From assembly GCA_002424365.1 (NCBI GenBank), contig DIRQ01000026.1:1-22934 (forward strand): a stretch of 22,934 nt of DNA, in the 5' to 3' direction. This document shows, one piece after another, positions 7,286 through 14,640 of this stretch; the first letter of the stretch is position 1; the number at the start of each line of letters is the position of its first letter. Below the pieces are notes generated by a model. That model was not told where the DNA came from. It did not search any database and saw only the letters and a program-made list of their open reading frames with translations. The stretch comes from Syntrophomonas sp. UBA5432 (GTDB lineage Bacteria; Bacillota; Syntrophomonadia; Syntrophomonadales; Syntrophomonadaceae). The position numbers were made by a program, and so were the translations under genes.

Positions 7286-8131
7286 ATGGCACTAAGGATT
7301 ATAACTGATACATCCTGTGATTTACCAGATAGGGAGCTGGAAAAACATAGTATCGAGATGATACCATTAAAGGTTACTTTTGATAACGGGGAGACCTTCT
7401 TGGATCGCTTTGAGCTGGCTCCGGCCAATTTTGTTAAGAAGATGAAACTGTCAAAAATACTACCCAAGACTTCAACCCCTGATCCCCATACATTTATAGA
7501 GTATTTTGAAAAAGGGTTAAAGGATGCAGGGGAAGTTCTATTTGTCAGTCTATCTTCTGGTCTAAGTAGTACTTATCAAACTGCACAACTGGCCTGTAAT
7601 ATGTTGGGCAGTGAAAAGGTAAAAATTTTTGATACCCTTACTGCCTCCCTGGGAACTGGTATTATGGCCATAAAAGCTGCTAATATGGCGGCCCAGGGCT
7701 TATCGTTGGACGCAATTATTGAACGACTAATGCGGATTCGGTCCAATCGGGAAGTTATTTTTACCCTGGATACGCTGGAGAATGTAGTCAAAGGTGGTCG
7801 CCTCAGTAGAATTGAAGGGTTAGCCGGTACATTATTACATATTAAGCCCATACTAAGGGGAAATGAGCGGGGTGTTCCTGAGGTTATCGAAAAGGTCAAG
7901 GGAAGGAAAAATGCTATACATCGCCTGGTAAGTTTGTTAGGTGGACTTACGGGAAATTCATTAAAGGACAGGTTAATTGGAATCAGCCATGTCAATTGTG
8001 AAGAGGATGCGATTTATCTTAGCAACCAAATTAAGAAAGATTATAATCTGACTAACGAAATTTTAATTTCCGAAATGAGTGCCACTATTGGTACCTATGC
8101 GGGGGAAGGTGGACTCATGATAAATGTGTAA
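7286..8131 (+). CDS. DegV family fatty-acid-binding protein
   Basis: A 281-residue DegV protein of the usual length. Visible hallmarks are ITDTSCDLP (residues 6-14), TSTPDP (62-67), SLSSGLSSTY (88-97) and KGGRLSR (169-175). DegV proteins bind one fatty acid in a deep cleft; several act as FakB, presenting the fatty acid to the kinase FakA, which makes acyl phosphate for phospholipid synthesis. The conserved Thr and Ser that contact the carboxyl group lie in the TSTP and SSGLSS motifs and are present. No fakA gene is in the window, so kinase coupling is only possible, not shown. The ATG has an AAGGGGG site upstream. The position behind an acyl-thioester-reductase fusion makes a lipid role for the locus plausible. 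Confidence 0.9.
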   Translation: MALRIITDTSCDLPDRELEKHSIEMIPLKVTFDNGETFLDRFELAPANFVKKMKLSKILPKTSTPDPHTFIEYFEKGLKDAGEVLFVSLSSGLSSTYQTAQLACNMLGSEKVKIFDTLTASLGTGIMAIKAANMAAQGLSLDAIIERLMRIRSNREVIFTLDTLENVVKGGRLSRIEGLAGTLLHIKPILRGNERGVPEVIEKVKGRKNAIHRLVSLLGGLTGNSLKDRLIGISHVNCEEDAIYLSNQIKKDYNLTNEILISEMSATIGTYAGEGGLMINV

Positions 8132-8135
8132 AGGC

Positions 8136-8168
8136 AAAAAAAAAGGGCTTTAAAGCCGATCAAGCCCT
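8136..8168 (-). terminator. Rho-independent terminator, minus strand
   Basis: Stem of AAGGGCTT (8143-8150) with AAGCCCT (8162-8168). On the minus strand it is followed by nine T (complement of 8144-8136). It therefore ends a leftward transcript, the radical SAM mRNA or a separate RNA, just past the end of the degV gene. No equally good plus-strand terminator for degV is seen. Confidence 0.75.
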
Positions 8169-8376
8169 AAAAAAATTGGTTTACCCGTATATACCTAATC
8201 CCCCCATGCTATTCGTATATGCAAATTATATGCCTAAAATGTTTGCTTGCGTACTATCCCCCCGCCACGACGGGGATTCCGGTCTAAACACCTGTAAGAA
8301 TATTCCGTAAATTTGTATACTAAACAGGACGATATTTACAGCATATTTTGAGACACTGTCTCATTTAAGAGACGGA
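8169..8376. other. Non-coding gap between convergent genes
   Basis: About 208 bases without a credible gene, between the minus-strand terminator and the radical SAM stop codon. It holds a GC-rich hairpin (CCCCG/CGGGG around 8261-8275), two C6 runs, a direct repeat GCATATAATTT-like segment near 8210-8232, and a palindrome at 8349-8363. The leftward transcript would carry all of this as a long structured 3' region. A small RNA is possible, but I could not match it to a known family. Confidence 0.35.
8349..8363. repeat. Perfect palindrome TGAGACA-C-TGTCTCA
   Basis: Seven-base arms around one base, with a further GAGAC at 8369-8373. It has the symmetry of a dimeric regulator site but lies downstream of, not upstream of, both neighbouring genes. 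In the minus-strand RNA the GTCTC/GAGAC units could form alternative short hairpins. Confidence 0.45.
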
Positions 8377-9252
8377 TTATAGTCTACTCAGATGGGGAGG
8401 CCGAAAGGTAGACTTATCCAGAGTGAGGGCATAATCAATGGAAGCCAGCATTTCAGCCTTATCCTGAGGTAGTTTTCCCTGTACATTCCAGTAATTGGCT
8501 ACATGATCGCTTAATACTACGCTATTTTCACATTCCAAATTCTCCACCAACGTACGCAGTTCCTGTAAGGCCTGGTGAGCATTTAGTAGAGTAAAGTTGC
8601 CGTTACGGTAATCCTCATATAGGGGAGAACCTGGGTAGGGCACCAGGGTTCTTATGCGGATGAAGTCAGGGCTAAAAGCACTTAAGGTCCGAGCACTATT
8701 CAATGCATGTTCATAACTCCGTTCCAACCCGCCAACGCCGGTAAGGTAATACTCACTTACTTCAATACCTGCTTTTTTAAGCTTTAAGCCAGCTGATATT
8801 ATCTGTTCTGAGGTAGTACCTTTCTTAATTTTCTCCAGGGTAGTATCATCGCCGCTTTCCATACCTGTGTGAATTCGACTTAAGCCTGCTTCTTTAAGCT
8901 GTTTAAGCTCTTCATCACTCTTACGGTCAACAAAGCGGGCAGAGCCATATACAGTTATTCGTTGTAAATAAGGAAACAACTGACGGGCATAATTAAGTAT
9001 TTCCACTAGTCGCTCGGTTTTCATGATTATGGTATTTCCATCCGGGAAAAAGAGGGAATTAATATGTTCCCCATAATAATCCCGGGCAGCAACTAAATCT
9101 TCCTTAATTTCCTCTACCGTACGCAACCGGAATTTTGTACCTTTATACATACTGCAAAAAGTACACTTATTATGGGGACAGCCGATACTAGCCTGAATAA
9201 GAAGGCTATAAGCTTCACTGGGGGGGCGATACACGGTTCCTTCATAACGCAT
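8377..9252 (-). CDS. Radical SAM protein
   Basis: A 291-residue radical SAM enzyme. The cluster motif is C25-x4-C30-x2-C33 in GCPHNKCTFCSMYKG, a spacing one residue longer than the usual CxxxCxxC but typical, as I recall, of a bacterial subgroup with the CTFC-MY signature. The barrel continues with GNTIIM, YGSARF, GMESGDD (about 127-133) and LVPYPGSPLY. No extra ferredoxin domain or B12 domain is visible, and the substrate is unknown. I chose the ATG at 9252-9250 because AGGAGGT (complement of 9261-9267) lies eight bases upstream; the reading frame extends 16 codons further without a better site. It is transcribed alone, divergent from the LytTR regulator and convergent with degV, and ends at the minus-strand terminator at 8136-8168. 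Confidence 0.85.
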   Translation of the reverse strand: MRYEGTVYRPPSEAYSLLIQASIGCPHNKCTFCSMYKGTKFRLRTVEEIKEDLVAARDYYGEHINSLFFPDGNTIIMKTERLVEILNYARQLFPYLQRITVYGSARFVDRKSDEELKQLKEAGLSRIHTGMESGDDTTLEKIKKGTTSEQIISAGLKLKKAGIEVSEYYLTGVGGLERSYEHALNSARTLSAFSPDFIRIRTLVPYPGSPLYEDYRNGNFTLLNAHQALQELRTLVENLECENSVVLSDHVANYWNVQGKLPQDKAEMLASIDYALTLDKSTFRPPHLSRL

Positions 9253-9326
9253 ATATTTACACCTCCTCTGCCCCTTTAGATTAACAAAAATAACTACCAT
9301 TTTAAAGGGCTGGACATTATAATTTA

Positions 9327-9347
9327 GCGAGTAGCGGGTAGTGAGGA
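9327..9347 (+). repeat. Three GTGAGGN-type heptamers
   Basis: GCGAGTA, GCGGGTA and GTGAGGA stand in exact 7-base phase. They are degenerate members of the heptamer family seen at 15440, 16520, 17368 and 17496. Here they lie in the divergent gap just upstream of the response-regulator promoter. Confidence 0.5.
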
Positions 9348-9352
9348 GGGTA

Positions 9353-9379
9353 TTGTTATATCTCTGAAAAAGCTATAAT
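9353..9379 (+). promoter_or_regulatory. Probable promoter of the LytTR regulator
   Basis: TTGTTA (9353-9358), a short 15-base spacer and a perfect TATAAT (9374-9379). The short spacer lowers confidence. Start of transcription would be near 9386, about 30 bases before the ATG. Confidence 0.5.
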
Positions 9380-9417
9380 ATTAAAACAAAGTACCCATTC
9401 GTAAGGGGTTGGTGCCC

Positions 9418-10203
9418 ATGTCGGTTAGACTACTAATCGTAGACGATGATGAAAGAGAAAGAATAGTACTCCGCTATGTACTGGAGCAGATCAAAAATGT
9501 TGAAATTGTCGGGGAAGCGGTACATGGCTTAGAGGCTCTTATGTTGTGCCAGGAAAAAAAGGTTGATTTAGTTTTCCTGGATATTACTATGCCAGAAATG
9601 GGCGGATTAGAAACTGCCCATAAATTACAACAACTTAAAGAAGTGCCTCTGTTTGCTTTTATTACCGTTAAAAAAGACATGGCGGTTGAAGCTTTTGAAC
9701 TGGGTGCCTTGGATTATATTGTAAAACCAATTGAACAAAACCGGATTGAGCAGACTATTGAACGGGCCAGGCAACATATAGGCGATTGGGAAACCATCGA
9801 AGAAATGGTCAAAAACAAGCTAAAGGAGCGTATTGACCTTATTCTAGAAAGATACCGCAATTATGAACTATATTCTGATAAACTACCCGTCAGAGAAAAA
9901 GGTAAGATATCCCTATTAAATCAAGACGATATTGTGTTCTGCGAGAGCCAGGGTAAAAAGGTATATATATGTACATGTAATGAAGGCTTTCTTAGCAATT
10001 ATACCTTGAATGAACTTGAGAAGCGCCTTAATAGTATTAACTTCTTTCGCGCTCATCAGGCATATATAGTGAATCTTAATTACATTAAAGAAATATTAAA
10101 TCTTGGTGAAGGTTCTTATGTTTTGCATTTAGAAAAAAGTGATAAGAATATAATTCTAAGCCGTTCCAAAGCCAAGTTGTTAAGGCGAAAGCTAGGCATT
10201 TAA
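9418..10203 (+). CDS. LytTR-family DNA-binding response regulator
   Basis: A 261-residue response regulator. The receiver domain (about 1-120) has the acidic pocket D9-D11, phospho-acceptor D55 in FLDITMP, T83 and K103 in the usual places, so it should be phosphorylated by a histidine kinase. A charged helical linker (about 125-155) leads to a LytTR DNA-binding domain (about 160-260) with the RAHQAYIVNLNYI motif. I chose ATG at 9418 with AAGGGG at 9403-9408; a TTG at 9409 would add three residues. No histidine kinase gene is adjacent, so it is an orphan here. LytTR regulators often control virulence, competence or cell-envelope genes; the AAA/VWA pair across the following 480-base gap is the nearest candidate target, which is inference only. 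Confidence 0.9.
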   Translation: MSVRLLIVDDDERERIVLRYVLEQIKNVEIVGEAVHGLEALMLCQEKKVDLVFLDITMPEMGGLETAHKLQQLKEVPLFAFITVKKDMAVEAFELGALDYIVKPIEQNRIEQTIERARQHIGDWETIEEMVKNKLKERIDLILERYRNYELYSDKLPVREKGKISLLNQDDIVFCESQGKKVYICTCNEGFLSNYTLNELEKRLNSINFFRAHQAYIVNLNYIKEILNLGEGSYVLHLEKSDKNIILSRSKAKLLRRKLGI

Positions 10204-10683
10204 ACATAGACCGGTTATACTAATAAAAGGACGGCTTATCTCCAGAAATGGACTAAATGTGCTTAAATAATGCTATTTCAATCGCATTCAGATGAGAAAT
10301 TAGACATGGTAACAACGGTAATGTATAAGATTTAGGGGCTTATTTGTCGTTACAGGGCTTACCTTTTTAATAACCCCTAAAAATGCGAAAGCAATGGCAA
10401 GCTAGTGCAAAATATCCTTTTAATGCAACCAACTGCACGAAAATAGAGAAAAAAATCACAAAATAGTTTATAGTATAAGTGTGGGAGAAGTTCGTTTATT
10501 AAAATGAAAAGGAGGTAGGGGGGGAGTTTAGAAACCTGAATAGTCAGTGCGGATTAGATTTATTCAGGAAATAGAATTAAATAGATACACAGAATTGAAG
10601 CATTCCATTTTTGTAGCAAATATAAGTAGCCTATTTATTATTGCAAGTTATACTGCATCCCGTAAGAGATTGGAGTGATGCTC
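10204..10683 (+). other. 480-base gap and long leader before the AAA/VWA genes
   Basis: No convincing gene. Visible items: a stem-loop joining 10332-10342 (TTAGGGGCTTA) with 10371-10380 (TAACCCCTAA) through one bulge, an AT-rich stretch with TATAGTATAAG near 10466-10480 that could hold a -10 box, and a strong unused ribosome-binding-like run AAAAGGAGGTAGGGGGGGAG at 10507-10526 that is followed only by a four-codon frame or by distant starts. A 43-codon GTG frame at 10547-10678 abuts the AAA gene but lacks a ribosome-binding site at the right distance. I found no clear LytTR-type paired sites. Confidence 0.4.
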
Positions 10684-11895
10684 ATGATACCTTTTTATAA
10701 GCTTGAACGCTATGAGGGTAACGAGGCTCTGTTTGAACTGGTTATGATGTCCATTGTTTCTAGTTACGTAGGGGAACCCTTACATGTGCATGCGGAAGGA
10801 CTAAGGGGTACAGGGAAAACCACTATAATGCGAGCGGCCCGAGATATACTCCCTACGATTGAACGGATTAAGGGATGTATATATAATTGTGATCCGGCTA
10901 CTCCCCATTGTCCTCATCATAGAAACCTTAGTGCAGAGGAAATCAAGGCTATCGGCGTCGAAGAAATTCCTATGCCTTTTCTAGAGATTTCCCATTCCGC
11001 TAAGGTAGGCACAGTTGCAGGTAGTATAGACCTAGCCAAATTGACTGATCCTGCCCATCCTGAAGCCCAGTTACTCCCTGGAATCATACCGCAAGCTCAC
11101 CGTGGTATAATATTCATCGACGAAATCAACCGACTTGCTGATACCTCACCAGAGATCACCGATATATTACTTGACGTCATGGGTAATAAGCCTGGTCACC
11201 TGCAGATTGAAGAAGCAGGACTACCAGTTGTTGAAATAACGGTTAGTGTTTCCGTATGGGCAGCTTCTAACCCGGATGAAGAGCCCGGACCCCTGGAGGA
11301 AATTCGCCGACAATTATCTGACCGTTTTGACATGGTATGTTATATGGGGCGACCTGATTCCCTGGATATACTGGCTAATATGTTGGAAGAAAACTCTCAT
11401 TTTCATAAGGTACACCAGGCTAATAACGCGAAAACAGCTGCAGTTGATGAGAGTAAGAACGAGCAGTATCGCAATGATATTATCAGGTGGGCGGAAATGT
11501 ACGAAAAAACTGATCTCCCCGACTTTCTACGTAATTTTATCGCCCGTCTGTATATCAAACATAATCTTGAAAGTATCCGGGCCATACAAGCCATGCAGCA
11601 AGGAGCAGTATTATACAGTGTTTTAAAGAACCGGGACAAAGTAATGATAACCGATGTAACCCATATGATACCTTTAGTTCTCAAACACCGGGTTGATGGC
11701 GATACCCTGGTACGGATGATTAATGATGTCGATTCCCGGGGATCAAAAGATGGTATTCTAAGCTTTAAGGGTAGAAAAAACAAAAAAGATGAAAGTGACC
11801 CCGAGTATTTCCAGCAGGTAGCACGACCACTCAAGGATATGCACCGGGGAGAATTAGTACACACGGAAAAAACATTAACCCCTGGTGATTTTTAA
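10684..11895 (+). CDS. AAA ATPase, MoxR / Mg-chelatase subunit I type
   Basis: A 403-residue AAA ATPase. Walker A is G39-LR-G42-T-G44-K45-T46, Walker B IIFIDEIN with D146 and E147, followed by a sensor-like ASNPDEEPGPL segment and an LSDRFDM arginine-containing segment typical of BchI/MoxR proteins. Between the Walker motifs is a cysteine/histidine-rich insert C65-x3-C69-x6-C76-PHH that could bind metal. The protein should form a ring that remodels a partner, here the VWA protein encoded 15 bases downstream. The start is ambiguous among GTG 10675, ATG 10678 and ATG 10684; I chose 10684 because TTGGAG lies eight bases upstream. True magnesium chelatase is unlikely: no BchH/CobN-type large subunit is present in the window. 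Biological target unknown. Confidence 0.85.
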   Translation: MIPFYKLERYEGNEALFELVMMSIVSSYVGEPLHVHAEGLRGTGKTTIMRAARDILPTIERIKGCIYNCDPATPHCPHHRNLSAEEIKAIGVEEIPMPFLEISHSAKVGTVAGSIDLAKLTDPAHPEAQLLPGIIPQAHRGIIFIDEINRLADTSPEITDILLDVMGNKPGHLQIEEAGLPVVEITVSVSVWAASNPDEEPGPLEEIRRQLSDRFDMVCYMGRPDSLDILANMLEENSHFHKVHQANNAKTAAVDESKNEQYRNDIIRWAEMYEKTDLPDFLRNFIARLYIKHNLESIRAIQAMQQGAVLYSVLKNRDKVMITDVTHMIPLVLKHRVDGDTLVRMINDVDSRGSKDGILSFKGRKNKKDESDPEYFQQVARPLKDMHRGELVHTEKTLTPGDF

Positions 11896-11910
11896 AGGGG
11901 GTGAAGTCTT

Positions 11911-13689
11911 ATGCTAGGTGAAGAGACTAATGTAGACAAGGCGGCTTCCGTAGGTAATTATCTTAGCCTTTATTTTGGTCAAAATCAGGGTGTAAGACTT
12001 GGTGAAAGTACAGTAATCAGCCGCCGGGCTCATGCCCGAATGCCGGAAAAACGGGTTAAAGGCCAAATCAAAATATTAATTAATCGTGATGCAGGCAAAA
12101 CCTATTTAGACTATGTAGACGTTGATCAGGTTGTTCATATCGATGTGTATCATAAAGCAGGGGAGATTGATCCCCGCGATGTGGCCAGAGCGATATTCTG
12201 GGCATTGGATGAACATTTCCTGGAAAAGGACCCTCAGCTACAATATGCCGAGGAAGAACGTTTTAAAATGGTGAGCGGCTACGCCAATAAGATTTTTATC
12301 ACCACCAATCAGGGTAAAGGACTGCTCTATGACCTGTTTCAGGATATATCAAAACCTTTTATTGAAGGGGAAGAAGGCCATGACCATGTTCATATCCTGG
12401 CTCGTCTAAACCGGGAAGAATATTATCTGGCTTATGTTATTGCTGAGACGGTTGAAGAAGTAATACTAGCATCCGGTATAAAACTATCCAAAGTGCGAAA
12501 CATAGTCCATGGTAATCAAAAAGAAGAACGAGATAGCTATGCCGGGTATATTAAATTACCCTGGAAAAACTTCAAGGGACAAAATGCTCGCCAGCTTCCT
12601 GATAAGGAAAACGTAAATCAGTTAATTCTCAAGTTAGCCGAAAAATTTGGTGGTGTAGATGAAATTGAAGAGTTTATGGAAAGCTATTCCACCAACATAT
12701 TCAAACGTAAAGGTATAGAACAACAGAAGAAAAAATGGGGCGATGTAGAGCACGATGTTGAGCAACTTGAGGAACTGGGACTTATAAAGGATACTATTCT
12801 GGGCAAGGTACTTACTAAAAAAGGCCTTATGCTTCAGGATTTTGTAGTCAAACATAAGTGTGAACTGGAAACTGAAATCCGTCGCAATGTTCGTAAAGCG
12901 CCATCTGGAGGTAGCGGACGGTTTAAGAAGTTAGGAAAGGTAGACAGCAAAACTGCTCAAGTTGAGTATACCAATCGTAATCGAACCGTAAATGATCCTG
13001 ATAAAAACTGGTCCGGTGACCTGGCGGTACCGGAAACTATTATTCAGGCCAAGAAAAACAGTTTCTTAAGAGGAGATACCCATTTTACTATTAAAAAACA
13101 GGATTTACATTTCTATGATAAAAAAACGTATGTGCCTATTGATATTTGCCTTTTAATTGATGCCAGTGGCAGTATGGCCGGAGATAAACGGCAGGCTGCC
13201 TGTTTCCTGGCTGAACATCTGCTTATTAGTGGTAAAGAAAAAGTAGCAGTAGTTACCTTTCAGGAACGCAGCAGCGAAGTGGTAGTACCTTTTACCCGCA
13301 ATCACCGGGTGTTGAGTAAAGGTTTGTCTACCATCAGCCCGGCTGGTTTAACTCCGATGGCTAATGGTATTATGACAGCAGTTAATCTAATAAAGGATAA
13401 CCGGGTGAAAAACCCTCTACTAGTACTAATAACAGATGGAATACCAAATACCCCGCTCTGGACTTTAGATGCTAAGGCAGACGCTCTGGAAGCAGCTACT
13501 CATATTAAGGAAAATAAGATTCGTTTGATATGTATTGGAGTAGAGTCAAATCGCAACTTCCTGGAGAAACTGTCAGAAAGGGCTGATGGAGCACTATATT
13601 TGGTTGATGACTTAAATAAAGATAATCTGATTAATATTGTTCGCCATGAGAAAAAGACTATGATGGAAACCCATAAACATATGGCCTAG
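11911..13689 (+). CDS. VWA domain protein, partner of the AAA ATPase
   Basis: A 592-residue protein with a C-terminal von Willebrand factor A domain (about 410-580). The metal-ion-dependent adhesion site is complete: D417-A-S419-G-S421, T481 and D509 in LITDG. The N-terminal 400 residues are not familiar; they contain acidic helical stretches, an EQQKKKWGDVEHDVEQL coiled-coil-like segment and a basic region near 325-345. No signal peptide or membrane helix, so it is cytoplasmic. AAA plus VWA pairs (MoxR-VWA, BchI-BchD, RavA-ViaA, NorQ-NorD) act as metal-insertion or protein-maturation machines, the VWA protein bridging the AAA ring to its target. The ATG has an AAGGGGGTG site, and the gene ends in a terminator, so the two genes form one unit. 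Confidence 0.85.
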   Translation: MLGEETNVDKAASVGNYLSLYFGQNQGVRLGESTVISRRAHARMPEKRVKGQIKILINRDAGKTYLDYVDVDQVVHIDVYHKAGEIDPRDVARAIFWALDEHFLEKDPQLQYAEEERFKMVSGYANKIFITTNQGKGLLYDLFQDISKPFIEGEEGHDHVHILARLNREEYYLAYVIAETVEEVILASGIKLSKVRNIVHGNQKEERDSYAGYIKLPWKNFKGQNARQLPDKENVNQLILKLAEKFGGVDEIEEFMESYSTNIFKRKGIEQQKKKWGDVEHDVEQLEELGLIKDTILGKVLTKKGLMLQDFVVKHKCELETEIRRNVRKAPSGGSGRFKKLGKVDSKTAQVEYTNRNRTVNDPDKNWSGDLAVPETIIQAKKNSFLRGDTHFTIKKQDLHFYDKKTYVPIDICLLIDASGSMAGDKRQAACFLAEHLLISGKEKVAVVTFQERSSEVVVPFTRNHRVLSKGLSTISPAGLTPMANGIMTAVNLIKDNRVKNPLLVLITDGIPNTPLWTLDAKADALEAATHIKENKIRLICIGVESNRNFLEKLSERADGALYLVDDLNKDNLINIVRHEKKTMMETHKHMA

Positions 13690-13728
13690 AATTTAATTGA
13701 GGGTGTAAATAACTCCTCCTTCATAAAT

Positions 13729-13753
13729 GAGCACCTTAGGTGCTCTCTTTTTT
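13729..13753 (+). terminator. Rho-independent terminator of the AAA/VWA operon
   Basis: Stem GAGCACC (13729-13735) with GGTGCTC (13739-13745), loop TTA, followed by TC and six T ending at 13753. It lies 40 bases after the VWA stop codon. Confidence 0.9.
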
Positions 13754-13785
13754 GTTAAATAGACTTTCCTGGCATATTTTTGGGA

Positions 13786-13826
13786 CCAGCCTCGTAATCA
13801 TTTAGAAGGAAAAAAAGGGAGGCTGG
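13786..13826 (+). promoter_or_regulatory. Hairpin covering the GerMN ribosome-binding site
   Basis: CCAGCCTC (13786-13793) is the exact reverse complement of GAGGCTGG (13819-13826), with a 25-base loop. The right arm includes most of the GGGAGG ribosome-binding site (13817-13822) of the following ATG at 13831. In the mRNA this could lower translation. The long loop makes chance possible. Confidence 0.35.
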
Positions 13827-13830
13827 CACT

Positions 13831-14430
13831 ATGAATAAAAAGGCTATAAGTATTCTGGCGGTGATTTTATTGGCCATCTGCCTGATCAGTGGAGGTTGCT
13901 CAGTACCTTCCGATAAGAGGGTGGATATAAAAAACTGGAAAGATTTACTCAGCCTATCACCAGAGAAATCACAATCTCTACCCTTGAACGGGGTAGATAA
14001 GGGAGTTAAGCCAGAGGAAAATCCTGAAGCAGGGCAGGAACTAATAGAAGTTAAGCTGTATTTTGTTGGGCCAGATGGTAAAAGTCTGGTTATGGAAGAA
14101 AGAAGCATTGGCAAGACCGAAAGTATGGCCCGCAATACCGTGCAAGAACTTATAAAGGGTCCGGCTGAAAACGAGAACTTGTCTGCAATTCCTGAAGGTA
14201 CTCGGTTACGAGATATTAACCTCAAACCCGATGGGTTGTGTATTGTAGATCTTAGTTCACAAGCCCAACAGGTTAGTAGTGCTAAACAAGAGGAACTAAT
14301 GGTTTATGCTATTGCCAATACTCTGGGGCAATTTCCCACGGTAAAGGATGTAACTTTCATGATTGATGGTCAGAGGGTTGATACAATAGCGGGCTTTCTG
14401 GATTTATCTAACTCAATTAAGCCCAAATAG
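13831..14430 (+). CDS. gerM: GerMN domain lipoprotein
   Basis: A 199-residue exported protein. The N-terminus has Lys residues, a hydrophobic stretch (6-20) and C23 after SGG, so it is probably a lipoprotein, although the lipobox (SGGC) lacks the usual Leu at -3. Residues about 71-183 form a GerMN (sporulation/germination) domain: VKLYFVGPDGKSLV, TVQELIKGP, NLKPDGLCIVDLS, and a final VTFMIDGQRV. In Bacillus, GerM is a membrane-anchored protein involved in sporulation and germination, acting with the SpoIIQ-SpoIIIAH channel. The Bacillus order racE, ysmB, gerM, rph, ysnA, ysnB supports the identification, since racE and rph follow here. A bifurcated-hairpin terminator follows, so it is likely its own unit. 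The exact orthology is inferred from context. Confidence 0.78.
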   Translation: MNKKAISILAVILLAICLISGGCSVPSDKRVDIKNWKDLLSLSPEKSQSLPLNGVDKGVKPEENPEAGQELIEVKLYFVGPDGKSLVMEERSIGKTESMARNTVQELIKGPAENENLSAIPEGTRLRDINLKPDGLCIVDLSSQAQQVSSAKQEELMVYAIANTLGQFPTVKDVTFMIDGQRVDTIAGFLDLSNSIKPK

Positions 14431-14469
14431 AGGAAGTGGGGATTGCCTTTACTCCTTTACTATACGCCT

Positions 14470-14503
14470 TCTACTCAAAACCCCTATAATAGAGTAGATT
14501 TTT
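14470..14503 (+). terminator. Rho-independent terminator after gerM
   Basis: Stem TCTACTC (14470-14476) with GAGTAGA (14492-14498) and five T. A competing pairing of CCCCT (14481-14485) with AGGGG (14511-14515) would cross the stem, so an attenuator is conceivable, but a simple terminator explains it. Confidence 0.7.
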
Positions 14504-14640
14504 ACTTTTTAGGGGGTAATCATAGAATATATACGCTAAAAGTGATAAATTATTTAGGAAGTAACTATTAAAAAAGGTTTTGAAAGGGGCGGTACTGGTT
14601 AAAAGCAGGTTCCGAGCCTTAAAAGAAGGAGTTGTTATAG

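Noticed and set aside
10547..10678. A 43-codon GTG frame whose stop overlaps the first codons of the AAA gene, suggesting a coupled leader peptide.
   Set aside because: The only strong ribosome-binding sequence is more than 20 bases upstream, the composition is unremarkable, and a frame of this length is expected by chance.
10204..10683. LytTR binding sites for the upstream regulator.
   Set aside because: GTT-containing words on both strands did not fit the usual nine-base consensus, and no properly spaced pair was found.
13755..14225. 156-codon minus-strand frame opposite gerM.
   Set aside because: It is the antisense of a gene with a clear signal peptide and GerMN motifs, and has no ribosome-binding site or family features.
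14485..14490. TATAAT as a promoter for murI.
   Set aside because: It lies in the loop of a terminator and no -35 box stands at a usable distance (the nearest TTTACT is 23 bases away).
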